Assembly: GCF_004682015.1 (NCBI RefSeq)
Contig: NZ_SMLM01000002.1
Location: 744,001 to 808,000 of the forward strand
Direction: 5' to 3'
Length of the DNA stretch: 64,000 bases
Source of the DNA: Ramlibacter henchirensis
GTDB taxonomy: Bacteria > Pseudomonadota > Gammaproteobacteria > Burkholderiales > Burkholderiaceae_C
Below are positions 33,843-41,950 of the stretch, piece after piece. The notes below the pieces were generated by a model. It saw only the letters and a program-made list of their open reading frames with translations. It was not told the DNA's origin and did no database searches. Within the stretch, counting starts at the first letter, position 1. Every line of letters begins with the position of its first letter. The position numbers and the translations under genes are program-made.

Positions 33843-34590
33843 GATGCGCTCCCTTCAGGTACGCGCTCTGCACCCGGGTGTCGGCCTTCACTTCGGCGGG
33901 CGTGCCGTCGCAGATCACGCCGCCGCGCTCCATCACGACCACGCGGTGCGCGATGCGGTCCACGACGCTCAGGTCGTGCTCCACGATCACCACCGTCAGG
34001 CCCTCCAGCAGCTTGGCCATCAGCTCCAGGATCACGGCGGTCTCGGAATGGCTCATCCCCGCTGTCGGTTCATCGAGTAGGACGATCTGCGGCTCGGTGG
34101 CCAGCGTGATCGCGAGTTCCAGCTGCCGCTGCTCGCCGTAGGAAAGTGCGCTCGCCCGCGCGTCGTGCGATCTGCGGATGTTCACCTGCCGCAGCCAGCG
34201 GGCGGCCGTTTCGTTCAGGGCCGCGTCGCCATCGGCGGCCCTCCACGGATTCCAGTTCCTGCGGCCTTCGCGGTTCTGCACGCCCAGCCGCACGTTCTCC
34301 AGCAAGGTGAGCTGGGGGAAGATGTTGGTCTTCTGGAAACTGCGGCCGACGCCCAGTTGCGCGCGCCGGCGGGCACTGGCCCGGCTCACGTCATGGCCCT
34401 TGAGCCGGATCTCGCCGTCACTGAGCGACAGCCGGCCGCTGATCAGGTTCAGCAGCGTGGTCTTGCCCGCGCCATTGGGACCCAGCAAGGCACAGCGCTG
34501 CGCCTGCGGCACCGCCAGGTCGACCCCGTTGACGGCGCCGAAGTCGCCGAACCGCTTGGTCACGCCCTTGAGTTCGATCGCGTGGTTCAT
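33835..34590 (-). CDS. livG: ABC transporter ATP-binding protein LivG-like
   Basis: A 251-residue ATPase. Walker A ALLGPNGAGKTTLLNLISG, signature ALSYGEQRQLELAI, Walker B IVLLDEPTAGMS and the switch histidine in VIVEHDLSVVDRI; the LivG-specific FQKTNIFPQLTLLENV stretch is present. The ATG at 34590 is fixed by an ATGA overlap with the LivM stop. It forms a heterodimer with the LivF-like subunit to power the importer. Confidence 0.94.
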   Translation of the reverse strand: MNHAIELKGVTKRFGDFGAVNGVDLAVPQAQRCALLGPNGAGKTTLLNLISGRLSLSDGEIRLKGHDVSRASARRRAQLGVGRSFQKTNIFPQLTLLENVRLGVQNREGRRNWNPWRAADGDAALNETAARWLRQVNIRRSHDARASALSYGEQRQLELAITLATEPQIVLLDEPTAGMSHSETAVILELMAKLLEGLTVVIVEHDLSVVDRIAHRVVVMERGGVICDGTPAEVKADTRVQSAYLKGAHRA

Positions 34591-35612
34591 GCCGCGTGTT
34601 CCTTGCCGCTCACGACTTTCTTGCGCTCCGCGGTCTTCCTGCCGATCGGCAGCCGCAGGCGGTCGCGCAGGATCCTCACCACGCCGTCCGGGGCGAACAG
34701 CACCAGTGCGATGAACGCCAATCCGACGAACAGCCGCCAGTGGTCCGTGTAGGCGACCGCGTAATGCGAGATGCCCACATAGACGGCCGCGCCGACGATC
34801 GGTCCCAGCAGCGAACTGGCACCGCCCAGGATCACCATCAGGATGGCTTCCCCCGACACCGTCCAGAACAACGAGCCGGGGCCGATGAAGCCGAACAGCG
34901 TCGCATTCAGGTAGCCGGCCAGGCCACCGATCGCGCCCGAGATGACGAAGCCCGCTAGCTTGTAGTGCTGCGTCGAGTACCCCAGCACCGTCATGCGCTC
35001 CTCGTTCTCGCGGATGCCTGCGAACACAGCCCCGAGCCGGGAGCGCGACAGCGTGTGGACGAACCAGACGACCAGGGCGAACATGACGAGCACGAAGTAG
35101 TAGAAGCCGGCATCGCCGCGGAGGGTCAGTCCGAGAGGCTCGGCGATGAAGCCGGGCAGCTTTGGCCGCGGCACACCGCTCAGACCGTTGACGCCGCCGG
35201 TCCATTTGTCGTCGGCAACCGCCAGCACGTAGAGCAGCTGTGCGAACGTCAGCGTGATCATCGTGAAGGCGATCTCCCGCGTCTTGAGTGCGATCCAGCC
35301 GAAGACGCCAGCCACCACCGCGGTCGCCAGGACCGTGAGCGCCAGCGAGGGCAGCAACGAGGGCGACAGCCGCATCAGCAGCAGCGCGCCGAGGTAGCCG
35401 CCCAGCCCGAAGAAGGCACTGAAGCCGAAGTTGACCAGCCCGAGCAAGCCGATCTGCACGTACAGGCCGATCGCCATGATCGCGAAGATCAGGATGTCGG
35501 CGGTGAACTCGGTGCCCGAGCCGACCGCGAAGAACGGCACGGAGAGCAGCGCCACCGCTGTCAGGAGCAGCACGACCCAGCGCATGTGCGCGGCGTTGAC
35601 GAACGCGCTCAT
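34587..35612 (-). CDS. livM: ABC transporter permease LivM-like
   Basis: A 341-residue membrane protein with about nine to ten hydrophobic helices and the permease coupling-helix region GVFAGIRENEERMTVLGYST, diagnostic of LivM. It pairs with the LivH-like permease (4-base overlap upstream) to form the translocation path in the inner membrane. The C-terminal 25 residues are charged and cytoplasmic (RDRLRLPIGRKTAERKK). Confidence 0.94.
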   Translation of the reverse strand: MSAFVNAAHMRWVVLLLTAVALLSVPFFAVGSGTEFTADILIFAIMAIGLYVQIGLLGLVNFGFSAFFGLGGYLGALLLMRLSPSLLPSLALTVLATAVVAGVFGWIALKTREIAFTMITLTFAQLLYVLAVADDKWTGGVNGLSGVPRPKLPGFIAEPLGLTLRGDAGFYYFVLVMFALVVWFVHTLSRSRLGAVFAGIRENEERMTVLGYSTQHYKLAGFVISGAIGGLAGYLNATLFGFIGPGSLFWTVSGEAILMVILGGASSLLGPIVGAAVYVGISHYAVAYTDHWRLFVGLAFIALVLFAPDGVVRILRDRLRLPIGRKTAERKKVVSGKEHAA

Positions 35613-36481
35613 GTGCCTTCCACCTTTCCGAGCAGGCCATGCGGGCGCATCAGCAGGACCAGCGTCAGCACCGCGTACATCACGGCCGGCGCGTAGCCCG
35701 CCACGAGCACCTGTCCCACGGTCAGCGCGTAGCCGATCAGCAGGCTGGCCAGCAGCGAGCCGAAGACGGAGCCGAGTCCGCCGATCACGACGACCACAAG
35801 GCAGGAGACCAGTACGTCGTCACCCATGCCGGGGAACGCATTGACGATCGGAATGGCGACATAGCCCGCGGCGCCGGCCAGGCCTGCGCCGGCGAGGAAC
35901 ACCAGGCTGAACAGCGTGGTCACCTTCATGCCAAGCAGCTCCGAGGCTTCGCGATCGTCCACGGCTGCGCGGACCGCGGTGCCCAGCGGCGTACGCACCA
36001 GGCCGAGGAACAAGCCCGCGCTGACCAGGATGCCGAACCCGATCAGGAAGAGGCGATAGCCTTCGATGCTCGCACCCAGCCACTCGTAGGAGCTGCTCAA
36101 CGCCTCCGGCCGGGGCAGGCTGCGGATCTCTCCGCCCCAGATGATGCGAACCAGCTCGTCGAACACGAAGATCAGGCCGAAGGAGACGAGCATCTGGGAG
36201 AACGGGCCGCGCGGATAGAGCCTGCGGAACAGCGTGCGTTCGATGAGCCAGCCCGTCAACGCGGCCGCGACGATCGCGACGACCGCACCCAGCGCGAAGG
36301 AACCGGTGCGCTGGGCCACCGTCAGGCCGGCGAAGGCACCGAGCATGTAGAACGAGCCGTGCGCCAGGTTGACGACCCGCATGAGGCCGAAGCTCAGTGT
36401 CAGGCCGGCGGAGATGACGAACAGCAGCAGCCCCGCCTGCAGCCCGTTGACGACGTACTCGATGAGGCTTGCGGTGTTCAT
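35609..36481 (-). CDS. livH: ABC transporter permease LivH-like
   Basis: A 290-residue inner-membrane permease of the LivH family, with about eight helices. N-terminal EYVVNGLQAGLLLFVISAGL, the VNLAHGSFYMLGAF motif and the coupling region RAAVDDREASELLGMKVTTL are typical. It overlaps LivM by 4 bases and lies 17 bases after the binding-protein gene, so the importer genes form a compact unit within the larger operon. Confidence 0.94.
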   Translation of the reverse strand: MNTASLIEYVVNGLQAGLLLFVISAGLTLSFGLMRVVNLAHGSFYMLGAFAGLTVAQRTGSFALGAVVAIVAAALTGWLIERTLFRRLYPRGPFSQMLVSFGLIFVFDELVRIIWGGEIRSLPRPEALSSSYEWLGASIEGYRLFLIGFGILVSAGLFLGLVRTPLGTAVRAAVDDREASELLGMKVTTLFSLVFLAGAGLAGAAGYVAIPIVNAFPGMGDDVLVSCLVVVVIGGLGSVFGSLLASLLIGYALTVGQVLVAGYAPAVMYAVLTLVLLMRPHGLLGKVEGT

Positions 36482-36498
36482 CCGCGCGATCCCTGCTC

Positions 36499-37701
36499 TC
36501 AGTCCCAGTTCAGCTTGCAGGAGGTGTCCGGGTCGCGGACCTTGTCAGCGGTCTTGAGGACCTCGTGGCCGTACGAGCCATCCTGGCGCTTGACCACCTT
36601 CGTGATGTAGATGTTCTGGACGACGTTGCCGTCCTTCGCGTCGATCTTGAAGTAGCCGCGCGGGCTGTCGATCTCCGCCGCGACCATCGCCTGCCGGACG
36701 GCCTTCTTGTCCGAAGTGTTGCCGTTGAGCCGCTTCACCGCGTCGATGATCAGGCGCATCGAGTCGTACCCGCCCACGTCCACGGCGGTCGGCAGGCGGT
36801 TGTACTTTTTCTTGTACGCCGCCACGAAAGCCTGGTTGCGCGGCGTATTCATGCTTTGCACGTACTGGCCGGAGCCGATCACACCGACCGCGCTGTCCTT
36901 CAGCGCGTCGAAGAAGAATTCATCGGCGTTGCTCTGGGGGCCGACCTGCTGCGGCTTGAGCTTGGCCTGCGCATACTGGTTGATGAAGTTGACCGTTCCG
37001 CTGCCGGGGATGAAGCTCCAGACCACGTCCAGCTTGTCGTTCATGCCGCGCAGCTTGGTCATCACGCTCGCGAAGTCCGCCGTTCCCATGGCGGGCCACT
37101 GCTCGTCGACGATGGTGCCCCCGCCCTTCTTGAAACCATCGGCGAACGCGCCGCCCATCTGCTTGCCCGCCACGTAGTTCGACGCCACGATGGCTGCGCG
37201 CTTGCCGAGGTTGGCGGCCGCGTATTCGCCCATCGGGTAGTTCCATTGCCAGTTGGAGAACGACGTGCGGACCACGTAGGGGCTGCACAGCTCCCGCGTA
37301 AGTTCATCGTTGCCGGCGTTTGCGATCAGCAGGAAAGTCTTGGAGTTGTGCACCTCGTCGCGGATGGCCGCCGCCACGTGCGAAGCCACCGGGCCGACCA
37401 GGAAATTGACCTTGTCGTCCTTGATGTAGCGGCGCACCAGCTGCAGCGCCACCTTGGGATCGTTCTTGTCGTCTTCCTTGACGATCACGATCTTGCGGCC
37501 GGCGACCTGCCCGCCCGCTTCCTCGATCGCCAGGTTCATGCCATCGAGGATCGCGTTGCCGTACACACCCATCACCTGGGAGAACGACAGGACGGTGCCG
37601 ACTTTCAGGTCTTCGGCTGCCGAAGCGGACGCGGCGGCGAGCACCAGGCTGGCAGCGGCGAGGCGCCGCAGGCGGGACACGGATTTCAGGGTTTGGCTCA
37701 T
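36499..37701 (-). CDS. ABC transporter periplasmic substrate-binding protein LivK-like
   Basis: A 400-residue periplasmic binding protein (type I fold) with a signal peptide MSQTLKSVSRLRRLAAASLV and cleavage near ASASAAEDLK. The mature protein begins KVGTVLSFSQVMGVYGNAIL and keeps the HAAT-type layout (VGPVASHVAAAIRDEVH, NWQWNYPMGEYAA, GYDSMRLIIDAVKRLNG). Family members bind branched-chain amino acids, amides or aromatic acids; because it lies between the aldehyde dehydrogenase and CYP199A-like genes, an aromatic acid is more likely. The gene starts 39 bases after the ALDH stop. Confidence 0.93.
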   Translation of the reverse strand: MSQTLKSVSRLRRLAAASLVLAAASASAAEDLKVGTVLSFSQVMGVYGNAILDGMNLAIEEAGGQVAGRKIVIVKEDDKNDPKVALQLVRRYIKDDKVNFLVGPVASHVAAAIRDEVHNSKTFLLIANAGNDELTRELCSPYVVRTSFSNWQWNYPMGEYAAANLGKRAAIVASNYVAGKQMGGAFADGFKKGGGTIVDEQWPAMGTADFASVMTKLRGMNDKLDVVWSFIPGSGTVNFINQYAQAKLKPQQVGPQSNADEFFFDALKDSAVGVIGSGQYVQSMNTPRNQAFVAAYKKKYNRLPTAVDVGGYDSMRLIIDAVKRLNGNTSDKKAVRQAMVAAEIDSPRGYFKIDAKDGNVVQNIYITKVVKRQDGSYGHEVLKTADKVRDPDTSCKLNWD

Positions 37702-37740
37702 GTTGTCTCCAGCGGAAGAAAGGGAACGAAGAAGCGCGGC

Positions 37741-39291
37741 TTATTGGTCGAACTTGACCATGACCGCCTTGGTCTCGAAGTACTCGTGCATGTGCTCGTT
37801 GCCGGACTCGCGACCGAATCCGCTCTGCTTGAAGCCGCCGAACGGAACGGCGGGATCGAGCACCTGGTAGCAGTTGACCCACACGGTTCCGGTGCGCAGG
37901 CCCTTGGCGATGCGGTGCGCCGTGTTGAGGTCGCGCGTCCAGACGCCGCCACCGAGGCCGTACTCGCTGTCATTGCCTCGTGTGATCGCTTCCTCGACGG
38001 TGTCGAAGGGCAGCGCTGCCACGACGGGACCGAAGATCTCTTCGCGTGCGATGCGCATGTCGTCGCGAACGTCGGCGAACAGCGTCGGGGGCACGAAGAA
38101 GCCGTTGGCGAGGGGCCCATCCGTCAGGCGAGCACCGCCCGCGAGCGCACGTGCGCCCTGCTCCTTGCCCAGTTGCATGTAGCTGCAGACCCGGTCGAGT
38201 TGCTCGGCCGACACCAAGGGGCCCATCTGCGTCTCGGGGTCCAGCGGATCGCCGACACGCAGCTTCTTTGCGAAGTCCGCGACGCGCTGGACGAACTCGT
38301 CGTAGATCGGGCGCTGCACGAAGAGCCGGGTGCCGGCGCTGCAGATCTGGCCGGAGTTCATGTAGACGGCCATCGCGGCGCCGGGCACAGCCTGGTCCAG
38401 GTCGGCATCGGCGAAGACGATGTTGGCGGACTTGCCGCCCAGTTCCATCGACAGCCGCTTGAGGTTGCCTGCCGAGGCGCGCACGATCTTGCGGCCCACT
38501 TCGGTGGACCCGGTGAAGGCGACCTTGTCGACACCGGGATGCTCGGCCAGCGCGGCTCCGGCGTCACCGAGGCCGGTGACCACGTTCACCACGCCTTCGG
38601 GAATGCCGGCTTCCATGCACAGCTCCGCCAGCCGCAGGGGCGAGAGCGGCGCCTGTTCAGCGGGCTTGAGCACCACCGTGCAGCCGGAAGCCAGCACCGG
38701 GCACAGCTTCCAGATCGCCATTCCGATCGGGCCGTTCCAGGGATTGATCGCGCCCACGACGCCCACCGGCTCCTTGAGCGTGTACGTGAGCGAGTCGTGC
38801 GGCATGAACGAGCTCTCGATCGTTTCGCCATGGGTGGAGGTCGCGAGGCCCGAGTAGTAGCGCAGGAGCGCCCCTGCGCGCTTTCGGCCCAGGGTCGTGC
38901 GCGAGATCGGCGCGCCGAGGTCGAGCGTGTCCAGCAGCGCGAGCTCGTCATAGTTGCGCTCGACCAGCTCGGCCAGCCGGAGCATCGCGGCTTGCCGCTC
39001 CGCCGGCCGCCACTTGCTCCAGGGACCTTCGAACGCGCGACGCGCTGCCTTGACGGCGATGTCGACGTCCTCGGCGCCGGCTTGCGCCACCTCGGCCAGC
39101 ACCTTGCCCGTTGCAGGGTTGATCGTCTGGAAGGTCTTGCCGGACCGGGCCGGCACATGCTTGCCATTGATGAACAGGAGCCTGGGGCCCTGGCCGAGAA
39201 AGGCCGGAAGCGGCCGCTGGGTCGTGTCTTGCATGGGGATGGCTCCGGGATTGCCGGCTGGCTCGGCGGCTCTGCGTGCCGCCGCGTTCAC
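37741..39291 (-). CDS. Aldehyde dehydrogenase
   Basis: A 516-residue NAD(P)-dependent aldehyde dehydrogenase. The cofactor loop is VAFTGSTEVGRKIVRAS, the general-base glutamate is in LSMELGGKSANIVF, the catalytic cysteine is in MNSGQICSAGTRL, and the C-terminal PFGGFKQSGFGRE motif is present. The GTG at 39291 is preferred because AGGAG stands 8 bases before it; the ATG at 39234 with GGAG at 8 bases is an alternative. It heads a colinear run of ten genes to 28737 with no gap above 40 bases, likely one transcript. It would oxidise an aromatic or side-chain aldehyde to the acid. Confidence 0.93.
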   Translation of the reverse strand: MNAAARRAAEPAGNPGAIPMQDTTQRPLPAFLGQGPRLLFINGKHVPARSGKTFQTINPATGKVLAEVAQAGAEDVDIAVKAARRAFEGPWSKWRPAERQAAMLRLAELVERNYDELALLDTLDLGAPISRTTLGRKRAGALLRYYSGLATSTHGETIESSFMPHDSLTYTLKEPVGVVGAINPWNGPIGMAIWKLCPVLASGCTVVLKPAEQAPLSPLRLAELCMEAGIPEGVVNVVTGLGDAGAALAEHPGVDKVAFTGSTEVGRKIVRASAGNLKRLSMELGGKSANIVFADADLDQAVPGAAMAVYMNSGQICSAGTRLFVQRPIYDEFVQRVADFAKKLRVGDPLDPETQMGPLVSAEQLDRVCSYMQLGKEQGARALAGGARLTDGPLANGFFVPPTLFADVRDDMRIAREEIFGPVVAALPFDTVEEAITRGNDSEYGLGGGVWTRDLNTAHRIAKGLRTGTVWVNCYQVLDPAVPFGGFKQSGFGRESGNEHMHEYFETKAVMVKFDQ

Positions 39292-39349
39292 TTGCTTGTC
39301 TCCTGCCGCGGCCGCTGCGGACCGGTTCTCTTGGTAGGGCCAATGTAGC

Positions 39350-39368
39350 CCATTGGACCAACCATTGA
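39350..39368. promoter_or_regulatory. Copy 1 of a 19-base element shared with 52013-52031
   Basis: CCATTGGACCAACCATTGA, 59 bases upstream of the ALDH start. Apart from the central base it is identical to the element between the divergent module 2 operons 12.7 kb away. It contains the palindromic core TTGG-A-CCAA. The nearby GntR (56600) or LysR (39451) protein could bind it; which one is not decidable from sequence. Confidence 0.65.
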
Positions 39369-39405
39369 ATTCAAAAGGTCGGCGGGCTATTCAGAAACCG
39401 GAAGT
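39369..39405 (-). promoter_or_regulatory. LysR-type motif upstream of the ALDH operon
   Basis: Read on the minus strand: ACTTCCGGTTTCTGAAT, then 14 bases, then TTGAAT. The same arrangement with the same spacing occurs on the plus strand at 40763-40799 before the Rieske operon. The two TGAAT boxes are 20 bases (two helical turns) apart, which suits a dimeric regulator. The motif directly adjoins the 19-base element at 39350-39368. Confidence 0.6.
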
Positions 39406-39450
39406 TTGAAGTCCGGAGCGGACCGGGCCGATCGCGCCGGGATGGCGCGT

Positions 39451-40713
39451 TCAGACCCAGCGGGACTCGATCAGTGGCTTGTGGCTGGCATCGGCGCCCA
39501 GCCCTTCCGCGGCGTGGCGCAGCAACTCCAGGAAGCGCCTTTGCGCCCGCGTCGGGCGCCAGCTCTGCCGCATCGTCGCCCCGATCGTCGGCATGCTGCC
39601 GGTGAGCGGCTCGCCGATGCGCGCGAGGAGCCCGCTGCGGATCTGCAGCGCGACCTGGTCCGGCATGGCCAGCGTGAGCATGTCGCTGCTCGTCAGCAGG
39701 CGGCCGATGATCATGATCGAGCCGCACTCGACCGGCACCGCGGGCCGGCGCTTGGGGAACAGGCGCTCCCATTCGGCCCGCAGCGGCGAAGTCTCTGGCG
39801 CGATGATCCATGGATACGCCGCCAGCTTCTCCTTTGACGGGTTCTGCTGACCCACGAGGTCGTGCTGCCGTCCGGCGACGATCACCGGGGCCTCGGCGTA
39901 GAAAGCTGTCGTCGCGAGGTCCGGGATCGCCTCCGTCGGCAGCTCGCCCACGATCAGGTCGATCAGGCCGTCGCGCAAGGACTCCACCAGTTCGCCCCAG
40001 CTCCCCTCCAGCACCCGGAAGCCGGCCGGGAAGCGCTCGGCCACCATCAATGACATGGCCTCGGGTACCAGGAAGGCTCGCGCCAGGGGAGTGGTGCCGA
40101 TCGAGATCGTGGGGTTGTGCGGGTCGAGGCCAAGCTCCGACAGCGCGGCCTCGAGCTCGGCCACGGCCAGCCGGCAGCTGCGAGCGAAGCGACGGCCGCC
40201 GAAGTTGATGTGGACGCCGCGGCCGCGGCGCTCCACGAGCTTGCGCCCGACCGCGTCTTCCAGCTCACGCACGGCACGGTGCACCGCTGCCTGCGAGAGA
40301 CCGAGTTCCGTGGCCGCGGCTGCGAAGCTGCCGGCCTTGAAGAGCCCGAGAAAGGCGCGCAGCTGGGTCATCGTCAGGCGACGGTCCGGCTCGAAGCCCG
40401 CACCTGCGATCAGGCGTCCGCCGGCTGCCAGGTGCCGCATGCTCGCCTCCGCCCGCTCGAGCACGAGCTCGCCGGCGGCGGTGGGCACGATCCCATCGGA
40501 GCGGCGTTCGAACAGCACCTCGCCGAGCTGGTGCTCCAGCTTCAGGATGCCTTGGGTGAGTGCCGGCTGACTGAGGCTTACCGCCGACGCCGCCGCGCTG
40601 ATGCTGCCCTGCTCGTGCACGGCCAGCAGCCCCCGCAGGTGCCGCAGGTTCAGCTGGTACGCCGTCGTCATCCCGCCGTTGGCGGGAGTCGACTCGCGCT
40701 GCGGCTCTTCCAT
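39451..40713 (-). CDS. LysR family regulator with two N-terminal winged-helix domains
   Basis: A 420-residue LysR-type regulator, about 100 residues longer than usual. Two separate LysR winged helices are visible. The first spans about residues 22-80 (LRHLRGLLAVHEQGSISAAA, SLSQPALTQGILKLEHQLGE). The second spans about 113-172 (LTMTQLRAFLGLFKAGSFAA, GLSQAAVHRAVRELEDAVGR). The effector-binding domain begins near 200 (PTISIGTTPLARAFLVPE). An ATG at residue 15 is an alternative start. It lies upstream of, and in the same direction as, the ALDH operon and is divergent from the Rieske operon at 40861; matching motifs stand before both, so it probably controls both. Confidence 0.92.
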   Translation of the reverse strand: MEEPQRESTPANGGMTTAYQLNLRHLRGLLAVHEQGSISAAASAVSLSQPALTQGILKLEHQLGEVLFERRSDGIVPTAAGELVLERAEASMRHLAAGGRLIAGAGFEPDRRLTMTQLRAFLGLFKAGSFAAAATELGLSQAAVHRAVRELEDAVGRKLVERRGRGVHINFGGRRFARSCRLAVAELEAALSELGLDPHNPTISIGTTPLARAFLVPEAMSLMVAERFPAGFRVLEGSWGELVESLRDGLIDLIVGELPTEAIPDLATTAFYAEAPVIVAGRQHDLVGQQNPSKEKLAAYPWIIAPETSPLRAEWERLFPKRRPAVPVECGSIMIIGRLLTSSDMLTLAMPDQVALQIRSGLLARIGEPLTGSMPTIGATMRQSWRPTRAQRRFLELLRHAAEGLGADASHKPLIESRWV

Positions 40714-40762
40714 TTTTCGGGTTTGCGCTGTTCAGCGGCCACTATAAGACAGGGGCCGCGAG

Positions 40763-40799
40763 ACTTCCGGTTCTTGAATGCGGCACGGCCGCTTTGAAT
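40763..40799 (+). promoter_or_regulatory. LysR-type motif upstream of the Rieske operon
   Basis: ACTTCCGGTTCTTGAAT, then 14 bases, then TTGAAT, within the 147-base gap between the divergent LysR and VanA-like genes. It matches the copy at 39369-39405 at 15 of 17 bases in the first block and 6 of 6 in the second, with identical spacing. A -10-like TAACAT lies about 25 bases further downstream. The site is placed for both activation of the oxygenase operon and autoregulation of the LysR gene. Confidence 0.62.
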
Positions 40800-40860
40800 C
40801 CGCGTCGCGGGTGTCCGCTCCTAACATCGCCGCCGATTCGAAGACGAACCAGGAGACAGG

Positions 40861-41898
40861 ATGTTCGTGCGCAACATGTGGTACGTGGCCGGCTACTCGG
40901 CCGACGTCAAGCCGGGCAAGTGCCTCGCCCGCCGCTTTCTCAACGAACCGGTGGTGCTGTTCCGCACGCAGTCCGGTGTCCTCGGCGCGCTGATGGACCG
41001 CTGCAGCCACCGGGCGATGCCCCTGAGCGAAGGGCATGTGGACGGCGAGATCATCCGCTGCCCCTACCACGGGCTCGAGTTCGGCCCGACCGGCGCCTGC
41101 GCCCGCATCCCCGGCCAGGATCGCATTCCGGCGGCCGCCGGCGTTCGCTCGTATCCCGTGTGCGAGCGTGACGACTTCATCTGGATCTGGATGGGCGAGC
41201 CGGAAAAGGCCGATACCACCCTGATCATCAGCAATCCGGAGCACCGCGATCCGGCCTGGAGCTGGCGGCCTTACTACATGCACGTGAAGTCCAACTGGCA
41301 ACTGCTGGTGGACAACATCCTGGACCTCACGCATGTGGCCTACATCCACGCCAACACGATCGGAGGCAACCCCCAGACGCATTTCAGCGCGAACGTGAGC
41401 GTGGAGTTCGATGGCAGCAAGGTCACGCTCCTGCGCAAGATGCCGGACTCGGTGCCACCCAAGACGTACATCGCCGCGGGGGGCTTCAAGGGCAAGGTCG
41501 ACCGCTGGCAGCAGGTGGAATACCAGCCGGGCAACGGCAACGTCCTGCGCGTGAACGCGGGCGCCTGCGATGTCGGTACCGGGGCTTACGAAGGCCGCCG
41601 AGACAACGGCTTCGTGCTGGTGAACATCCACGGGGTCACGCCGGAGACGGAGACCACCACGCACTACATCTGGACCATCTGCACGAACGCGCCCCGCGAG
41701 GCAGGGGTGCCCGATGTGCTGTTCGATCAGTTCTACGAGACGATCTGTGAAGACGAACGCGCGCTGGAAGCCCAGCAGCGCCGCATCAGCGACACGCCTG
41801 ACATGCGCTTCCTGGGCATCGCCAGCGATGGTGCGGTCAACCGCGCCCGCATGCTGCTGCAGGACATGAAGAAGAGCGAGACGGCAGCGACCGTCTAG
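40861..41898 (+). CDS. Rieske oxygenase, VanA/dicamba monooxygenase-like (aromatic O-demethylase type)
   Basis: A 345-residue Rieske non-heme iron oxygenase. The [2Fe-2S] ligands are in MDRCSHRAMPLS and IIRCPYHGLEFG; the mononuclear iron histidines lie in NILDLTHVAYIH. The start MFVRNMWYVAGYS and the length match VanA and DdmC, enzymes that remove methyl groups from methoxy-aromatic acids. There is no dedicated VanB gene; the PDR-type reductase at 43281 in the same operon may serve it. Demethylation is inferred from the subfamily, not shown. Confidence 0.9.
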   Translation: MFVRNMWYVAGYSADVKPGKCLARRFLNEPVVLFRTQSGVLGALMDRCSHRAMPLSEGHVDGEIIRCPYHGLEFGPTGACARIPGQDRIPAAAGVRSYPVCERDDFIWIWMGEPEKADTTLIISNPEHRDPAWSWRPYYMHVKSNWQLLVDNILDLTHVAYIHANTIGGNPQTHFSANVSVEFDGSKVTLLRKMPDSVPPKTYIAAGGFKGKVDRWQQVEYQPGNGNVLRVNAGACDVGTGAYEGRRDNGFVLVNIHGVTPETETTTHYIWTICTNAPREAGVPDVLFDQFYETICEDERALEAQQRRISDTPDMRFLGIASDGAVNRARMLLQDMKKSETAATV

Positions 41899-41950
41899 CA
41901 CCACCACACACCTACATGCGGCGAACACCGCAACTCCCGAGGAAGACAAG

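Noticed and set aside
33141..37701. Calling the Liv-type importer a branched-chain amino acid transporter
   Set aside because: It is embedded in an aromatic oxidation operon; the family also transports aromatic acids, so only subunit types are named.
36469..39348. A 959-codon plus-strand open frame opposite LivK and the aldehyde dehydrogenase
   Set aside because: It runs antisense to two clear genes, is rich in Arg/His/Gln/Val as expected from the complementary frame of GC-rich coding DNA, and has no recognisable domain.
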